From NCBI GenBank assembly GCA_905182985.1, contig CAJJDN010000006.1, positions 462,946 to 526,945 on the forward strand: a DNA stretch of 64,000 bases, given 5' to 3'. The translations under genes were made by a program, and so were the position numbers. Shown here piece by piece: positions 1 to 12,410 of the stretch. How positions within the stretch are numbered: the stretch's first letter is position 1; the number at the start of each line of letters is the position of its first letter. The notes beneath the pieces are model-generated. The model was not told the origin of the DNA and did no database searches. It saw nothing but the letters and a program-made list of their open reading frames with translations. The DNA comes from Paramecium sonneborni (Eukaryota; Ciliophora; Oligohymenophorea; Peniculida; Parameciidae).

Positions 1-138
1 CTTCGATAATTTCTGAGTGGTATAATTTCTTAAACTTTTTAAATTTATGAAATTCATTAAAATTTTCTCATTTTCTTAAACATATATTATCTATATATTA
101 TATCATTAAATTCTCCCTCGATTAATTTATTAAATTAA

Positions 139-680
139 TCATGTTAATATTTATTCTAATTATTTTTCTTTCCATTTTTTTAAGTAAATCTATTTTATTG
201 AAATTTATGTTTTAAGATCTTCTGCCTCATAATTTTTTTTAATGATTTCTCTATTGATTTACCCAGGAGAAAGTAAATTTATAGGTAAGATAATTTTGTA
301 ATCTTCTTATATTTTATATTTTAAAGTTTTTGTTGTGTTCTCTTGTTAATTAGACGAAGTAACTTAATCTTATAATAGTACCTAATATATATATAAATTA
401 TGTAAAATACAAAATAATTTATATATTTCAATGAAGATTCATCAAAAATTAAGTTTAAACTTACATTTTTATAGATAGGATCTGATTTAAATACTAAATC
501 CATTCTTTAATTAGAATATTTTTGATATAAATTATTCATGAAATCAAACACTACTAGTATTACTGTACATTAATAAGGGCAGGAAATAGATACTCTATTA
601 TCATTGGATATTTTGAAAACTTGATATTTTGGTTTTATCTCTATGATCTTTTTGGATGATCTGAAATTTACAAGCATCAT
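139..680 (-). CDS. Hypothetical protein, two exons
   Basis: Reading with TAA/TAG as Gln gives a protein of about 170 residues starting with two Met codons (678-680 and 675-677) and ending at TGA 139-141. A 29-base GTA...TAG intron at 382-410 restores the frame. The product has a basic N-terminus, a CPYQC motif near residue 35, a hydrophobic stretch after it, and a Lys/Gln-rich C-terminal third. I do not recognise a family. It lies 123 bp downstream of the SP-RING gene on the same strand; an intron joining the two was considered but is not needed. The start could lie elsewhere if an upstream exon exists. The gene call is moderately supported, the function is unknown. Confidence 0.5.
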
Positions 681-803
681 TTGAAGAAAAAATAAACAAG
701 AAATGATAAAAATATTTGGTTAAATTGTTTGTAGAGTTTGATATTATATTTATATTTTGAACTTTCTTTTTATAATTGTTTTATTATAAATTAAGAATAT
801 TTA

Positions 804-3687
804 TCAATCAATTAGAATAGCATTTAATTCATTTTCACCTTAAGGTTGAAATTTACTTTATGAAATAATTTCATTTTCATTCTCGAATTAAAGAAAACTT
901 CTTTCAAAATTATTATACCCTTATGAAATGAGATCACTATAACTTTTAATTTTTTTATCTGAAAATATTGGATAAAAAGGATCCATTGTATCTAAAGTAC
1001 CCTTAAAACTTTAAAATATTTCTTTACATTTTAATTAACAGTAATATAATCAAGTTTAATATTCAGCTATTAAAGTTTCTTCAAAATTTCCCATTAATAA
1101 TGATCGATTATCAAACTAATACAATTTTTTTTACAAATTGGACAAATCCATTTCATATGTTCTGCATGAATCATCATATCTAAATAATTATTTAAGCTAA
1201 AACACTATTGATGTTAACAAAATTCACCTCTAAATTATTATTAAATTTATACCTTGCAGGTATTTTTATTAAATCAAAGGAATATTAACAAATAAGACTA
1301 ACTTTAGATTTATCTACTTTGATTTCGTTTTTATAAACATCAATTTTAATTTGAGACAAGATACTCTTTTAAACTATAGAATGAATAACTTAATCCAAAC
1401 TTAAATCTTAAACCAAAAACAAACCGAAAATATAAATCTATTATGGTATTTCTTACCTCATCTTTGAATCTGGAATAATTTCTATGCAAGTGAGAGTGTA
1501 TTTTTTTTATATTCCATATGTTTTTTGAATTGTATCAAGATTAATTAAGATGCATTAGTCTTTTCTTTTTTTTAAACAAGATTTATCAATAAGAGGTTTA
1601 AATTCTTAAATAATTGCTCCATTAATTTGAAGAATACAACTATTAGGAAAAGTAAAATCTGTTAATCCATTTTTATTCATCATAACACATCTAATTTCAA
1701 GTTACAATCCAGGACATAAAAATAGCTCTTATTAAATTGTAAAATCAATATGGATTTTACTTTATTATTTTGATTAATATTAATATTCTAAATATCCTAA
1801 ATTGTAAATAATTTTTTTAAATGGATTCAATTTCTCAAATAAACAAGATTAACAAATTTTAATTTCATCTTCAATTTCTATCAATTTAATTTTTCCATCT
1901 ATTTGTTTACAATAATTACACTGATTTTAATTATTATTAATTTAAAGATATTTTTTTAATGTTGTATATTACTCAATACTATCATTGCTGACATCAATAA
2001 TTTCTAATTTTGGTTTTTTCTCATATCCTTCTAGATTTTAATCATTTTCAAGAATTCTTCTTGTATTTCTTTAAAATTAAGGGTTACTATCTGATTACTA
2101 AAACATTTTGTTTTAAATGTAAGGATTTTATACATGAATTTATTGTTATCTTGAGTGATACAATTATTTGTTCTAATTAAAATGAGAAGGATATAGATTT
2201 TAATTTTTCAGAGATTATTAATTGTTTTCAATATTTATTCCAGAATAATCATTTTGGTTGATTTACTGATTTTAATAAATAAAGTTTTAAGGTTCCTTTT
2301 AATTTCCAAAAATTGAATTATAAATTGGAGTTGAATCTATATTCTGAATGTCTTATAATGAGTTTTTTTATTACAAAATACAAATACTAGAACTATTTTA
2401 AATATTTCTCTCAAGGTTTTTTTAATAAAAATCTGTTTTTTTTTAGTAAGGCTCAGATTAAATTTAGTTATATTAATTTTCCAATAACTATTTTTGTTTT
2501 TGAATTTCAAATTCAATTCTATCAATAGATTAAAAATTATCTTGATTCAATAAAACTTTGTTTAAAGGAGGATTGGCCTACTTTATTAAATTAAAATCCA
2601 AATCTTTTGTTTTATTTTATTAAACCAATAGTTTTTATTTTTAAATATTTTATTTACGATATATTTTATTGCTTTTTACTTAAATTAAATCATCCATTTA
2701 GTATTTTCTATTTTTATTTCCAAAATTAGAAATATTTCTTTATTTATCTGATTCAGAATCTGAAATTTCTATAACAATTTCCTCTTTTTCAGGAGATGTA
2801 TCAATTATTGCTCTTGAAGATTTTTTTTTAATTTAAATTTATTAATTCTTCTTAATATTTTATTCAATTATTTTGTTCTCAATATTGTTTAAATAATTTT
2901 CTCCTTCTTATTTTTTTTAATTAATATTAAAGTACTATTTACTTCCAAAGTTATCATTTACTTAGAAAATCTAAACAGATTGAACTTAATTTTAAAATTC
3001 TTTTATAGTTTTATTCTTTTTTCTTTGATAGGGTTCAAAATCAAAATCTTTAACTTATCTTTCAATTATAGATTGCTTTAATTTCTACTCATTTGATGTG
3101 ACTTTTTCTATTTTTTCTTTTTATAAACTTTTATCTTAATGATTATTAATTGAAATTGAAGGATCAATACTTTATTAACTTATTTTTGGTGCTTAAGTTA
3201 TCACTAATTATTAATTAACTGAATTAGGAGAGCTAGGATTTTCTTCAATTTCCAAAAAATTTGAAGGCATTTAATTCTTCAATTTAACTTTTATCTTATT
3301 CCTAATAGTATCAGAATAGTCATTTTTTTATTTATTTGACACTTAATTTGAATTTGTTAAAAACTTACTTTATGAACATTAATTATTTTGATGTGAACGA
3401 TCTTCATGAATTTTGTTTGAATCACCTCTTTTTATTGAGGATTATTCTAAAATATTTTAAATTTCATTTTCTGTCTCCAAATAATTTATAAAGAACTAAG
3501 CAAACTTCTTTTGAAAATCATAATCTTTCATATTGCTGAAATTTTATAATTAAAGTTATTGGCATATGCTTATGAATTACCAATCTTAAAACTATAAATA
3601 ATAAATTAATTTTACTTAATTTATCGGACAAGCTGGATCCTTAAGTAATTCAATCATTACATTTTCTAATAGTTTTTTATGCTCCAT
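804..3687 (-). CDS. PIAS/Siz-type SUMO E3 ligase (SP-RING zinc finger)
   Basis: The protein is about 940 residues. The first 600 or so are Gln/Asn/Lys-rich with little fold, apart from a helical-looking start (MEHKKLLENV). A PINIT-like region follows (LCPGLQLEIRC, then NGLTDFTFPNSC), and then a textbook SP-RING: IPARGEFCQHQQCF ... WICPICKKNC, with the Cys/His zinc ligands in place. The SP-RING is continuous only after removing a 23-base intron at 1230-1252, which strongly supports the model. A second short intron of about 26 bases is inferred near 1030 to keep the tail open to TGA at 804-806. SP-RING proteins of the PIAS/Siz family recruit Ubc9 and transfer SUMO to nuclear substrates, so a nuclear role is inferred. 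No clear SAP domain was seen at the N-terminus. Family call is confident; exact targets unknown. Confidence 0.85.
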
Positions 3688-3970
3688 AAATTTTATAATT
3701 AATTAAAACTTGATTTTAAATTCAATAAAATATGTAATCATCTAAATCAAATATAATTAAAAACTATTTATAGTTAAGACTCATATATATCAAATTATTT
3801 TTTGATATTTAAAATATGTATAAAATAGATCAATTTTTTCATTTTATAATTAAATACAATAAAATTAGAAAATATTACAGTTTATGTTTAAATACTTTCA
3901 GAAAATATATACATTTTTTAGATAGTGGTAAATATTATAAAAATCTAAATGAATTTTTATAGATTATTAA

Positions 3971-4618
3971 ATGATTACAAAATAGAATTTGAATGAAAAT
4001 GAAATTGATCAAAATTTTTAGGATGAATTTAAGATGGAATATTATTAGCATTTGATAATTAAAAAGATGTAAATACTATTGCAGGATTAATTTCAAAGGT
4101 TGCTGCTTTTATTGAAGCATTTTCAATTAAAGGAGGAAATAGATAAATAAATGATAAAGAAAAAATAAATGTTTTTAATGTTGAGTTTGATTCTGTATTT
4201 TGTAGCAATTTCATTAAATTTAAGATATATCTTTTGATAATATTAGAGAAATGAATAATTTTTAATAAGTAAAATAAAAAGGTACTTTTGTGTAGTAGCT
4301 AGAAAGATTACTTAAAAATATCTTGGTGTTAGTCCTGGAGATTTAATATTATCATAATTTTCTTAATGATGCTGATGTTAATGAACTTTAAGGATGGAAT
4401 ATTTATAAAGTTCAAGGAAGATAAAAATTATAGTTAGATTAAATATTTGATACTCATTAAATAGTTCATAAAAAAAGTATGGATAACAGCTTATCGATAA
4501 ATATGTTAAAGTTTAGGAAATCCAGTATTTGAATATGAAAGAATATTTATTATAATTAAATTATCAAAACTTTTTTTACTTAAAATAAATTGAAAGTTTA
4601 GCCTCAAATATATTATGA
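3971..4618 (+). CDS. Possible GLTP-like lipid-transfer protein, exon structure unresolved
   Basis: Between the SUMO ligase and the CRAL-TRIO gene the plus strand carries frames that look like protein but must be joined by introns I cannot fix. The pieces include VNTIAGLISKVAAFIEAF, QDISFDNIREMNNF, GTFVQQLERLLKN and WITAYRQICQSLGNPVF. The order resembles the glycolipid transfer protein fold, which has a D-x-x-x-x-N-I motif followed by a LxxLxxxE helix and a late A-Y helix, but the match is weak. The start at 3971 is the first plausible ATG, and the end is the TGA at 4616-4618. It could equally be a decaying gene. Coordinates are approximate. Confidence 0.3.
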
Positions 4619-4760
4619 TGATTTAAGGTACAAATATAACAAATACAATTAAAGAAAGACATAGTCTAGTTAACCATGAAGATTTATGATATTTATAAAA
4701 TATAATTTAAAACATAAATAGTCAAAATTATGCTTCTAAAATTTGTCTAAATTCAAAATA

Positions 4761-6090
4761 TCAAACAAGATCTAGAACAACAAGAAATAGAAGATGGCAT
4801 TTCTTTTTCTCCTTCTAAAATAGTTTATTTTTAAGAATAAGTAGTAGTTTTTGTAGCTTCACCATATTTTTTAGTGATTTATTTTTTTCCTTTTCTTTTT
4901 TCCATATTTGCACTCTCCATTTCAATCAAATCATCTTCATCATCATCAATTTAAATAAATTATTAATCTTATTTTTTTGTTGTAGAGCTTTAATAAGATT
5001 TTGATTTTTCTTCAAATTCCTCTTATTGTTATTATTGTTATTACTAAAATTGATTTGGCTATTGTTGTTCTCCTTATTAAGATTCAATCTAATCTTCAAA
5101 AACTTCTACTTGTTAATTTAATAAAGGATTTCCATTTTCTTCTAATACAGTTATTTTCATAAAACTTGGTTTTTTGTTTATTGAACTACCCATTGAATTT
5201 ATTGATAGATGTGAGTTCTTTTTCAATAATTTACTAGTTCCAGTATGAGTCTCTCTTTTCAAGATTGGCCTAAATTAAACTTATGGTATTTACCAAAATA
5301 ATTCTATATTATTTAAATCACCCCCATATTTAATTTCTAATTATTCTTTTGGTATATACTGTAATATTTATTAATATTCTGTAATTATTTTTATTTTAAC
5401 CTATAAATCTTTTATTTTTTCTACAATTTTTAATTAATATTATTAATACCAGTGAACTGTTTAACAATGTCATCTATATCATCTGGTCCATTAACTATTA
5501 AAATTTTATTTAAGTTTCCATAAAAATGCAATTATAAAAATAATAAATCTTCAAGTTCTAAAACTGGTAAATCAGCATCTAAATCAAGAATAACTGTCCA
5601 ATTTTCAACATAATAATCAATTAGTAATTATCTTTTAACTGTTTCTAAAAAGTAAGCAATTATTTTTATATCGCAATATTACTTTATAACTATGACAGGA
5701 CGAAATTAATTATCAAATCCACATACATATAAAAATCCTTTCCTTAAATCATTAATATAATCTTGTTTTGAATATTCTTATAGAAAATTTAAATGAGATT
5801 AGCAATTCTAAGTGCTTTTAGTATAAAAAATAACATACAATAATTGCTTTTTCAATATTATATTAGGCAGCCATAAGCATTTTTAATATAATACTTCTTT
5901 TTAATTTTATTTGTAAACCTTTTTCTTTCATTTTCAATTTAATTTCTTCAATTTATTATTTCTCATAATCATCATAATCTACATTTTCAAAAATGTTCCT
6001 TTAAATAGAAGGTCCATTTCCACTTTTTATGTAAAATTCTTAAATAGCAATAATTTATACCACTATGCACGATGGATGTAATTCCTTCAT
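4761..6090 (-). CDS. CRAL-TRIO (Sec14-like) domain protein with C-terminal CaaX
   Basis: The first 60 residues form a charged helical N-terminal CRAL-TRIO-N region. A 31-base intron follows, then the lipid-binding core: LRKGFLYVCGFDNQFRPVIV, then WTVILDLD and a late GPDDIDDIVKQFTG. A second short intron near 5400-5460 leads to a linker, a Gln run, and an acidic/basic tail. Sec14-type proteins bind and exchange phosphoinositides or other hydrophobic ligands at membranes. The protein ends SCCSRSCLIF, a CaaX box with extra upstream cysteines, which suggests prenylation plus palmitoylation and thus stable membrane attachment (inference). Start 6090 is the first Met in frame; stop is TGA 4761-4763. 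Confidence 0.82.
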
Positions 6091-6459
6091 AAATCATTAA
6101 TATTAATATATTAAATATTATGTATTTCATTAATTATTAAATTATTTCTTAAAGAAATCATTTTCATAAATTATAAGATATCATTTAGATAATATAAATA
6201 AGTTTTAAAATAATAAGAATATATATCTAATATTATTTAGATTAATAAATAAGTAATAAATAATAATTCACTTTAATAATTAATATAGTCAATCTCCTCA
6301 AATAAATAACCTTTTAATAGTATTTTCTTAATCAAGAATCTTTGTTAATATCTTAATCTAAACCTAAATTTTGAGACCTTAAATTTTAAAGCAAAGACAT
6401 TATGTTAGCTTTGATTGATTAATCAAATAAATTTAAATCTTTTTATTAAAAAATTTATT

Positions 6460-6760
6460 ATGGGAAAACTCCACGGAACCTTAGCAAAAGCAGGTAAAGT
6501 TAGAAAGCAAACACCAAAGGTTGAAAAATAAGTTAGAAGACATAAAATCCCAAAAGGAAGAGCCTACAAAAGAATTTGCTTCAATAGAAGGTCTTAATTC
6601 TTTTTATTCTTTTAGATTTGGTGCTTCAACAGCTACAACAGGTCCATAATAAAAGAGAAAAGGACCAAACTGGCATGCAGGAAGAAAGGAATTAATTGAA
6701 GAAGAAAGAAAGAAATAAGTAGAATAAAGAAGACAAAGAAAGAAGGATGCACCAAAATGA
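6460..6760 (+). CDS. RPS30: 40S ribosomal protein eS30
   Basis: Exon 1 (6460-6590) encodes MGKLHGTLAKAGKVRKQTPK and the basic core. A 25-base intron (6591-6615) interrupts the conserved NRRF motif, which is restored on splicing. Exon 2 ends at TGA 6758-6760. This is the small-subunit protein eS30, fused to a ubiquitin-like domain (FAU) in animals; here it is free, with the initiator Met directly on the mature sequence. It is longer than usual by about 23 charged residues (ELIEEERKKQVEQRRQRKK...) that would extend from the ribosome surface. Identification is firm. Confidence 0.93.
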
Positions 6761-6945
6761 TTAATAAACATACAGTAGATTATTTACATACAATAAACAA
6801 ATTTCCATTAGCAATCCCTAAATGAAGTAGTAACCATTTTTTAAATCTTTTTTTCTATTGTTTTATGCTCTCTAAATATTAATTTATTTTACTACCAATC
6901 ACTAAATATTAATTAATTAAACAATACTAGTAAATAAAATCATCA

Positions 6946-7473
6946 TCATTTAGAACTATCTTAGCTATTCCTTCTCCAACTTCTTAATGTATCAAAATTT
7001 ATTCTAGTATTTATATTATTTCTTTAAGGGGTATTTTTTTATGAAAAGATTATCACTTTCTTTGGATAGCTATTAAATTATTCATTTTGATAATTTTAAG
7101 GAGATTAGTAGTATTTTTACTCAAATTAAGTTTCATCTCTTTATACTGTTCTTGATTTTGTATATCTCCCTGATAAATTATCATTTATATCAAAATTTTA
7201 TGATCTTTTCTCTGTCTTCAAATGACTAATTTAATATTTTATTTCTTTCAATTTATTTTACTTATATAACCGTTATCTGTTACATGATTAATACCTTATT
7301 TCATTAAAAACAGCTTAAATTTATGTCTCCCCCAACGATTTTTAAACCTATTGTTTAGCTTTCTTTACTATAGATGAAATTTTATTATATAAAGTTGACG
7401 GTTAATTCTATTCTAAATTTTTTTTCTACTTCAACTAATACAATAACTGCATTCTACAATAGTTTTCGCACAT
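6946..7473 (-). CDS. Hypothetical Gln/Lys-rich coiled-coil protein
   Basis: An uninterrupted TGA-only frame of 176 codons runs from ATG 7471-7473 to TGA 6946-6948. It has a Cys-containing start (MCENYCRMQLL), long Lys/Gln helices likely to form a coiled coil, and a Ser/Arg/Asn-rich tail. Further open frames of similar composition continue upstream to about 7900 on the same strand in other phases, so upstream exons are likely, but I could not place introns. No family recognised. It converges on the eS30 gene, about 185 bp away. Confidence 0.4.
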
Positions 7474-8314
7474 ATTTTTTAATAATTAATATGTACTTAA
7501 AATTCAATAAAATTATTAATCTTTATTAATCATAATTATTTAAAATTTTATTAAATTGAAATTCCATTTAAATTTCTTGCAAGAAATAAACTTATACATT
7601 ATTATCAAAGAAATCTTTTTGATGATTTCCTTGACCAATATGAAAAATTTATTTATGTTATTAAAATCAAAATAGTATTATTAATTTCTCATCACAATTT
7701 CTTGATAACATGAACAGTATCTTTGATCTACGTATGATATATTAAAATTATATTTCTGAATTACAAGAAATTTTATTATTGTCTATCTAGTCTTAAAATC
7801 TAAACTAATTTTTTTATTTTTTTTAAGTTTTAAATTTAAAGATTTATTTTATCTAGGATATGGAAATAACTTTCATACGAATATAGGTATTTTTTATTTA
7901 ATTTTTATAACATTTTAACTAAAATCTTAAAATTATCACTATTTAATGTTAATCTTTTAATTGAATTGAAGTGTTTTTGTCACAACTTATTTTGGTTATT
8001 TTTCCTCATTTCTATCTTAATTATTTTCTTATTCATAATATTAAGATCATATAAAATGTAAATAATAAATCTGATAAGAGAAATTTGTTATTATGCCTTT
8101 AATAAAATATAAAATATTTTCAATTCTAGATCTTAGGCTTTAAGAAAAGTATTTGAGAATTTATCTCCTTATTTTAATCAATATTTAATGTCTTAAACTT
8201 CTTTATATTATATACTTTTATCAAACTGTCTGTAGAATTTAATTCTTTTTCTAAATTAAATAGGAAAAAAAGATTTTTGCTTTTTTAATTTGATCTTGTA
8301 TTTTATATTGAGAG
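7474..8314. other. Unresolved stretch with minus-strand exon-like fragments
   Basis: Minus-strand frames between about 7900 and 7500 read like protein (for example MLQKLNKKYLYSYESYF and GNHQKDFFDNNVQVYF), but switch phase several times with no clear GT...AG introns at the switches. This is either the 5' part of the neighbouring coiled-coil gene or a decayed gene. Nothing recognisable was seen in 7950-8314. Confidence 0.3.
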
Positions 8315-8881
8315 ATGATTATGAAATCTTAAATTTAATTGCATGTACTAAAAATATTATTTAAAAGAAAAATATTGAGTAATATTGAAATCCACATTAT
8401 TTTTCAAATACTAAACAGATAAGCTAAAATAAAGGAAAATTTTATTTTTAAGATTATTTTGTCTATTCTATTATAATATTCCTTCAAAAATCTGATCAAA
8501 ATTATAAATTTATCCATTAATTTTAATCCATACAAATAAAATCATTAATTTACAAAACTTTAATATGTGTAAAATTAGTTGAAATTTTAGGATTAAATGC
8601 TTGATAATTTCAATATGATAAACAAACATAAAATTGAAATAAATCTATACAACTTTAAACTTAATAACTATTCTTCATTTAATTATGTAAAATAAGAAAA
8701 ATAGTTAAAATATGGGAATAATGGAATGAATTTAATAATTCTTAGATCTGAATCTTAAGAAAATATTATAATTTAGAATATGATGTTAAAAAAAATCTCA
8801 AATTATAAAAAAACTATGTTATTAATTTAATTGCTTAAACGCAAATGGATAATTAATTAATTTAGATGTCTTCTTCCATGA
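8315..8881 (+). CDS. Open frame of 188 codons, doubtful gene
   Basis: A single plus-strand frame starts MIMKSQIQLHVLK and runs to TGA 8879-8881 with TAA/TAG as Gln. Composition is dominated by Ile, Leu, Asn, Lys and Gln, as expected of AT-rich DNA read with one stop codon, and no motif is visible. Such frames arise by chance in this base composition, so it is listed only as a candidate. A further plus-strand frame (8846 to about 9104) overlaps its end in another phase. Confidence 0.2.
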
Positions 8882-9198
8882 AAAAGCTTTTTAACAATTA
8901 AAAAAAATAGCTGTTTTTGAAATATTTATATGAAAATAAATATTAAGCTTTTTCAAATCTATGTTTTAATAGCAATTATATAAAAATTGCTATTAAGATG
9001 ATTAATAATAATTATAGAAAATATTAAAATAAATTTAATATTTAAAATGATAATTATATCTTATTTATTATAGTATTTAGTTATGATAAATATGATATTC
9101 AATGATCATCTTTTTGTTATATAAGCTATGAAATATCCTTTAGTTGTCCAAACATATGGATATTATTTTATAAATTTTTGAGAGCTTTATCTAAACTG

Positions 9199-9905
9199 TC
9201 ATTTTGATGTTTAAGTATTACCTTGAATAGAATTTACAATAAAATTTACGTTTTTATTACTTAAGAATTGAAAAGACACTTCACCTTCTTGATAGACTCT
9301 TTTAATTAATTATCTAAGATCAAGAATCTAATGTTTTAATGATTTAATTTACTTCGTTAATGAACTCTTATTACTTATTCTCTAATTGATTTATTGATTA
9401 TTGTAGAAGTTGATTTTCATTTTTTAATTTTTAATTCTCTTGTTGTATTTCTTAAACTTTCTGTTAAAGTTATTATGGAAATTAATTCAACGCTTGAATC
9501 AAATATGTTGATGATTGAGACTATTTTATCTTATGAGATTAATTTTACATTTAAAACTTAAAGATCAGATTATTAAGTGGATGAAGGGTTACATGATTGA
9601 AATTCTAACATATCAACAATTAGATTATATTTTATTAAATATTTTCGTTTAATGCTTATATTATTAAGAAGGCTTAGTAAATTTAATTATATTCATGAAA
9701 TAAAATTAAATAGCTTGCCTTTCTAGTATAATTATTAGGCTACATTTTGAGTATTAGGAATATAAGAATTCTAGAAAATTTATTTCACTTCTTGAATAAA
9801 ATTTTCATAAAAGATAATTGTAAGAAATTAGTATTAATCTTGAAGTATAATAAATTGACTCGGGCATATAAAATTTGAATTGTTAACGTAATGTTCATTT
9901 TTGAT
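9199..9905 (-). CDS. Hypothetical coiled-coil protein
   Basis: The 3' part is convincing. A Gln/Glu/Asn/Lys heptad-like coiled coil (QQKVQEIQQENQKLKNENQ and onward) is spliced through a 25-base GTA...TAG intron to a last exon (ILDLRQLIKRVYQEGEVSF...) ending at TGA 9199-9201. Upstream, an exon with FYENFIQEVKQIFQNSYIP lies in another phase, and the join was not resolved, so the 5' limit (about 9905) is approximate. The coiled coil suggests an oligomeric or scaffold protein; no family was recognised. Confidence 0.45.
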
Positions 9906-10040
9906 AAAACACATAAATTTCGATTAAATAAGTTAATATTAAAAATCATTGAAGTCGGTCTTTAACTCAAAAGTTTATTGTAATGAATATTTTGAATAGA
10001 GAATTAATACAACATAAAGTTAAATATAATAAGGAGATCA

Positions 10041-10771
10041 TCAAGGATTAGTTTTAGTCACTAATAATGTAAATCCTTTTTTGGTGGAAACAAATTTTGT
10101 GTTCTGATTGGTTTTACTATATTTAAAACTATTAAATGATGTTTTCCTAGGTATAATTTAGGGCAGAGTATTTGTAAGTCTTTCAACAGATCTAGTAATC
10201 TTTGTATTAGAACCTGTTCTAAATTAATGAGCTTTTAAATATTACCTCATTGAATTTGGCTCTGCTGCATATTAAAACATAATTGAAATATTTTGACAGA
10301 ATGGTGATTAGTAGAGTGTCATTGCTTCATCGTTTATTTCTTCTGAGAATTCCTAGTAAATATTAAATAAAAAAATTACAGTTAAGATCTTACTCTTCTT
10401 TTTCATAGAGCCAATTTCTTCTCTTTATTTCTTTTTACAATTGCAACAGAACATTTATCAGTGTCTCTTTGAAATATATTAATATTATCAATAAATAATC
10501 ACTATTTTATTATTAAGAACTACTGTTCTTATTTCTGGATTACGACAGTTTTGATTTCGATACTAGCCATTCATAAATTACAAGACATTAATTTACTTTT
10601 ACTTTTATCTTTCTAAACAAACAATCAAATTCTTTTTTAAAATTTTCATATATTGAAAATACAGGATAAAATTCAAATCTTTAAAATAAAAAAATTAAAT
10701 TGTATTGATTCTTGTAAGTCTTGCCATTTAGTTTTTTTTTATAAATTTCTATTAGAATTCAAATATTCCAT
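10041..10771 (-). CDS. Hypothetical protein with probable frame break near the start
   Basis: The last exon (RTGSNTKITRSVERLTNTLP ... ending TGA 10041-10043) is joined by a clear 27-base intron to an exon with CQNISIMFQYAAEPNSMR, and by another intron to a helical exon (KETLINVLLQLQKEIKRRNW). Further upstream, MEYLNSNRNLQKKTKWQDL starts at 10769-10771. The frame then changes by one base within a T-rich run, without a usable intron, before EFYPVFSIYENFKKEF. This may be a sequence error or real decay. The basic Ser/Thr-rich tail has no recognised domain. Confidence 0.4.
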
Positions 10772-12410
10772 TGTAATTAAGCAATCATTTGTGATATAAA
10801 TAAAATTAATAATAAAATTTAGAATAGATTTCCAAATCTAAAATTCAACCCCTCTAAATTATTTATTAATTTATGTTATTAGAAGAATTTTATTGATATT
10901 AAGTGAATGAAAATTCTATCAGCGAGAAATCTTAATATAAATTATTTAATATCTACAAGCCTTCATAAAAGAATTCTATTATTAAAATTATAGATAGATT
11001 TATTTTATATTTTTATCAATAAGATAACATCTTAAAGTTTAATAATAAATCCTTATTTAAGATAAATGGCATAATTAAAAAAGATAAAGTTTAAATTATA
11101 AAATTAAAGATGTTCGGCAGATTTGCTTTTAGATGAATAAATAATTTATTAAAATCTATTAATTATATTAAGTAACAATCCGTCCCTACTCTTTTTTTTT
11201 TCTCTTATTTATCTATTGATATGGAATATTCAAACCTAACGAAATGACAAACTTAGAATAATCTTTAGAATAAATATTAAATTTTATATTCTAGACAAAT
11301 TAATGAACGTATAAAATGCAGTAGCATCATTAATCAAATTAAAATGAAATACTTCAATTTATATGAATATTAGGTTAAAATAATTATATTTATATAATCA
11401 ACTAGCTTTGATCAACTATTTCAAAAAGCATCAACAACTAATTCAACTAAAATTCTCTGGGAGACGAGAGTAACATCGAAATTCACTTTAATATATTAGT
11501 TTATTGTAATCACCTATAAGACTAAAAAGATTTTGGTATCTTATTTTTAAATCTGTACAGGCTTCACTTTAGAAATGATTTATTATTGAGTAATTATTTC
11601 AATTTTGGAAGTAAACACATTAAATTACATGAAATATTAATAATAAATATTTATTTATAATTAATAAGTTTTTAATGTGGCATTTCTTTAATAATCTCTC
11701 ATGGCAATAAATTTTACTGATGATTGATAATCAAGCTTTGTTCATTTAAGGAAGATTTAATACTTTTTTATATAGAGCCATATCTAATAAATAATCTTTA
11801 TCAAAAGGCTAATCATTCCAAATTAAATTATTACAATTGTATTATTAAAACGAACTTAATTCAAGATCATTTGGACTGGTAAAGTTACATCCTTTGATTT
11901 ATTAGATTAATAAATGATTATTGACATTATGTTGTAGAATCACTTTATTTTGGTTTATTAATTTGCAGTAAATTAATAATCTACAAATTATTTGTTATAA
12001 TTTCAATAACTTCTACCTATAAATGTAGAAAATAAAAAAGTACATATTATAAAAATGTGTTTAAATTATATTATATACATATTGTTCACTTTTGGATTGA
12101 ACAAATATTGTAATAAAAATAAAGTTTATAAATAATTAGTAATATGAAATAATGTATGATTTTATTCTTGTGAACATAAAGAATTCTTTTCACTATTATT
12201 AATGGTTTTATAGTTTACTCTTAAAGGTAAACCAACTTGAGTAAAGAATAAAATAGTTAATATAATTTATTTCTTAATTATTGTATGAATTAATTTTATT
12301 TATATTGATTGATAAGGTTGTTGGAATGAAATAAGGTATAATTAATCACTAAATTAGAGTAATTATCTTAAACGTTTTACAGTAAAATACCTAATTCTCC
12401 AGCATATACA
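10772..12410. other. No gene recognised
   Basis: About 1.6 kb of very AT-rich sequence. I saw only short or low-information frames on both strands, no conserved motif, and no RNA gene. It may hold regulatory sequence for the SHIPPO gene or remnants of lost genes. Confidence 0.35.
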
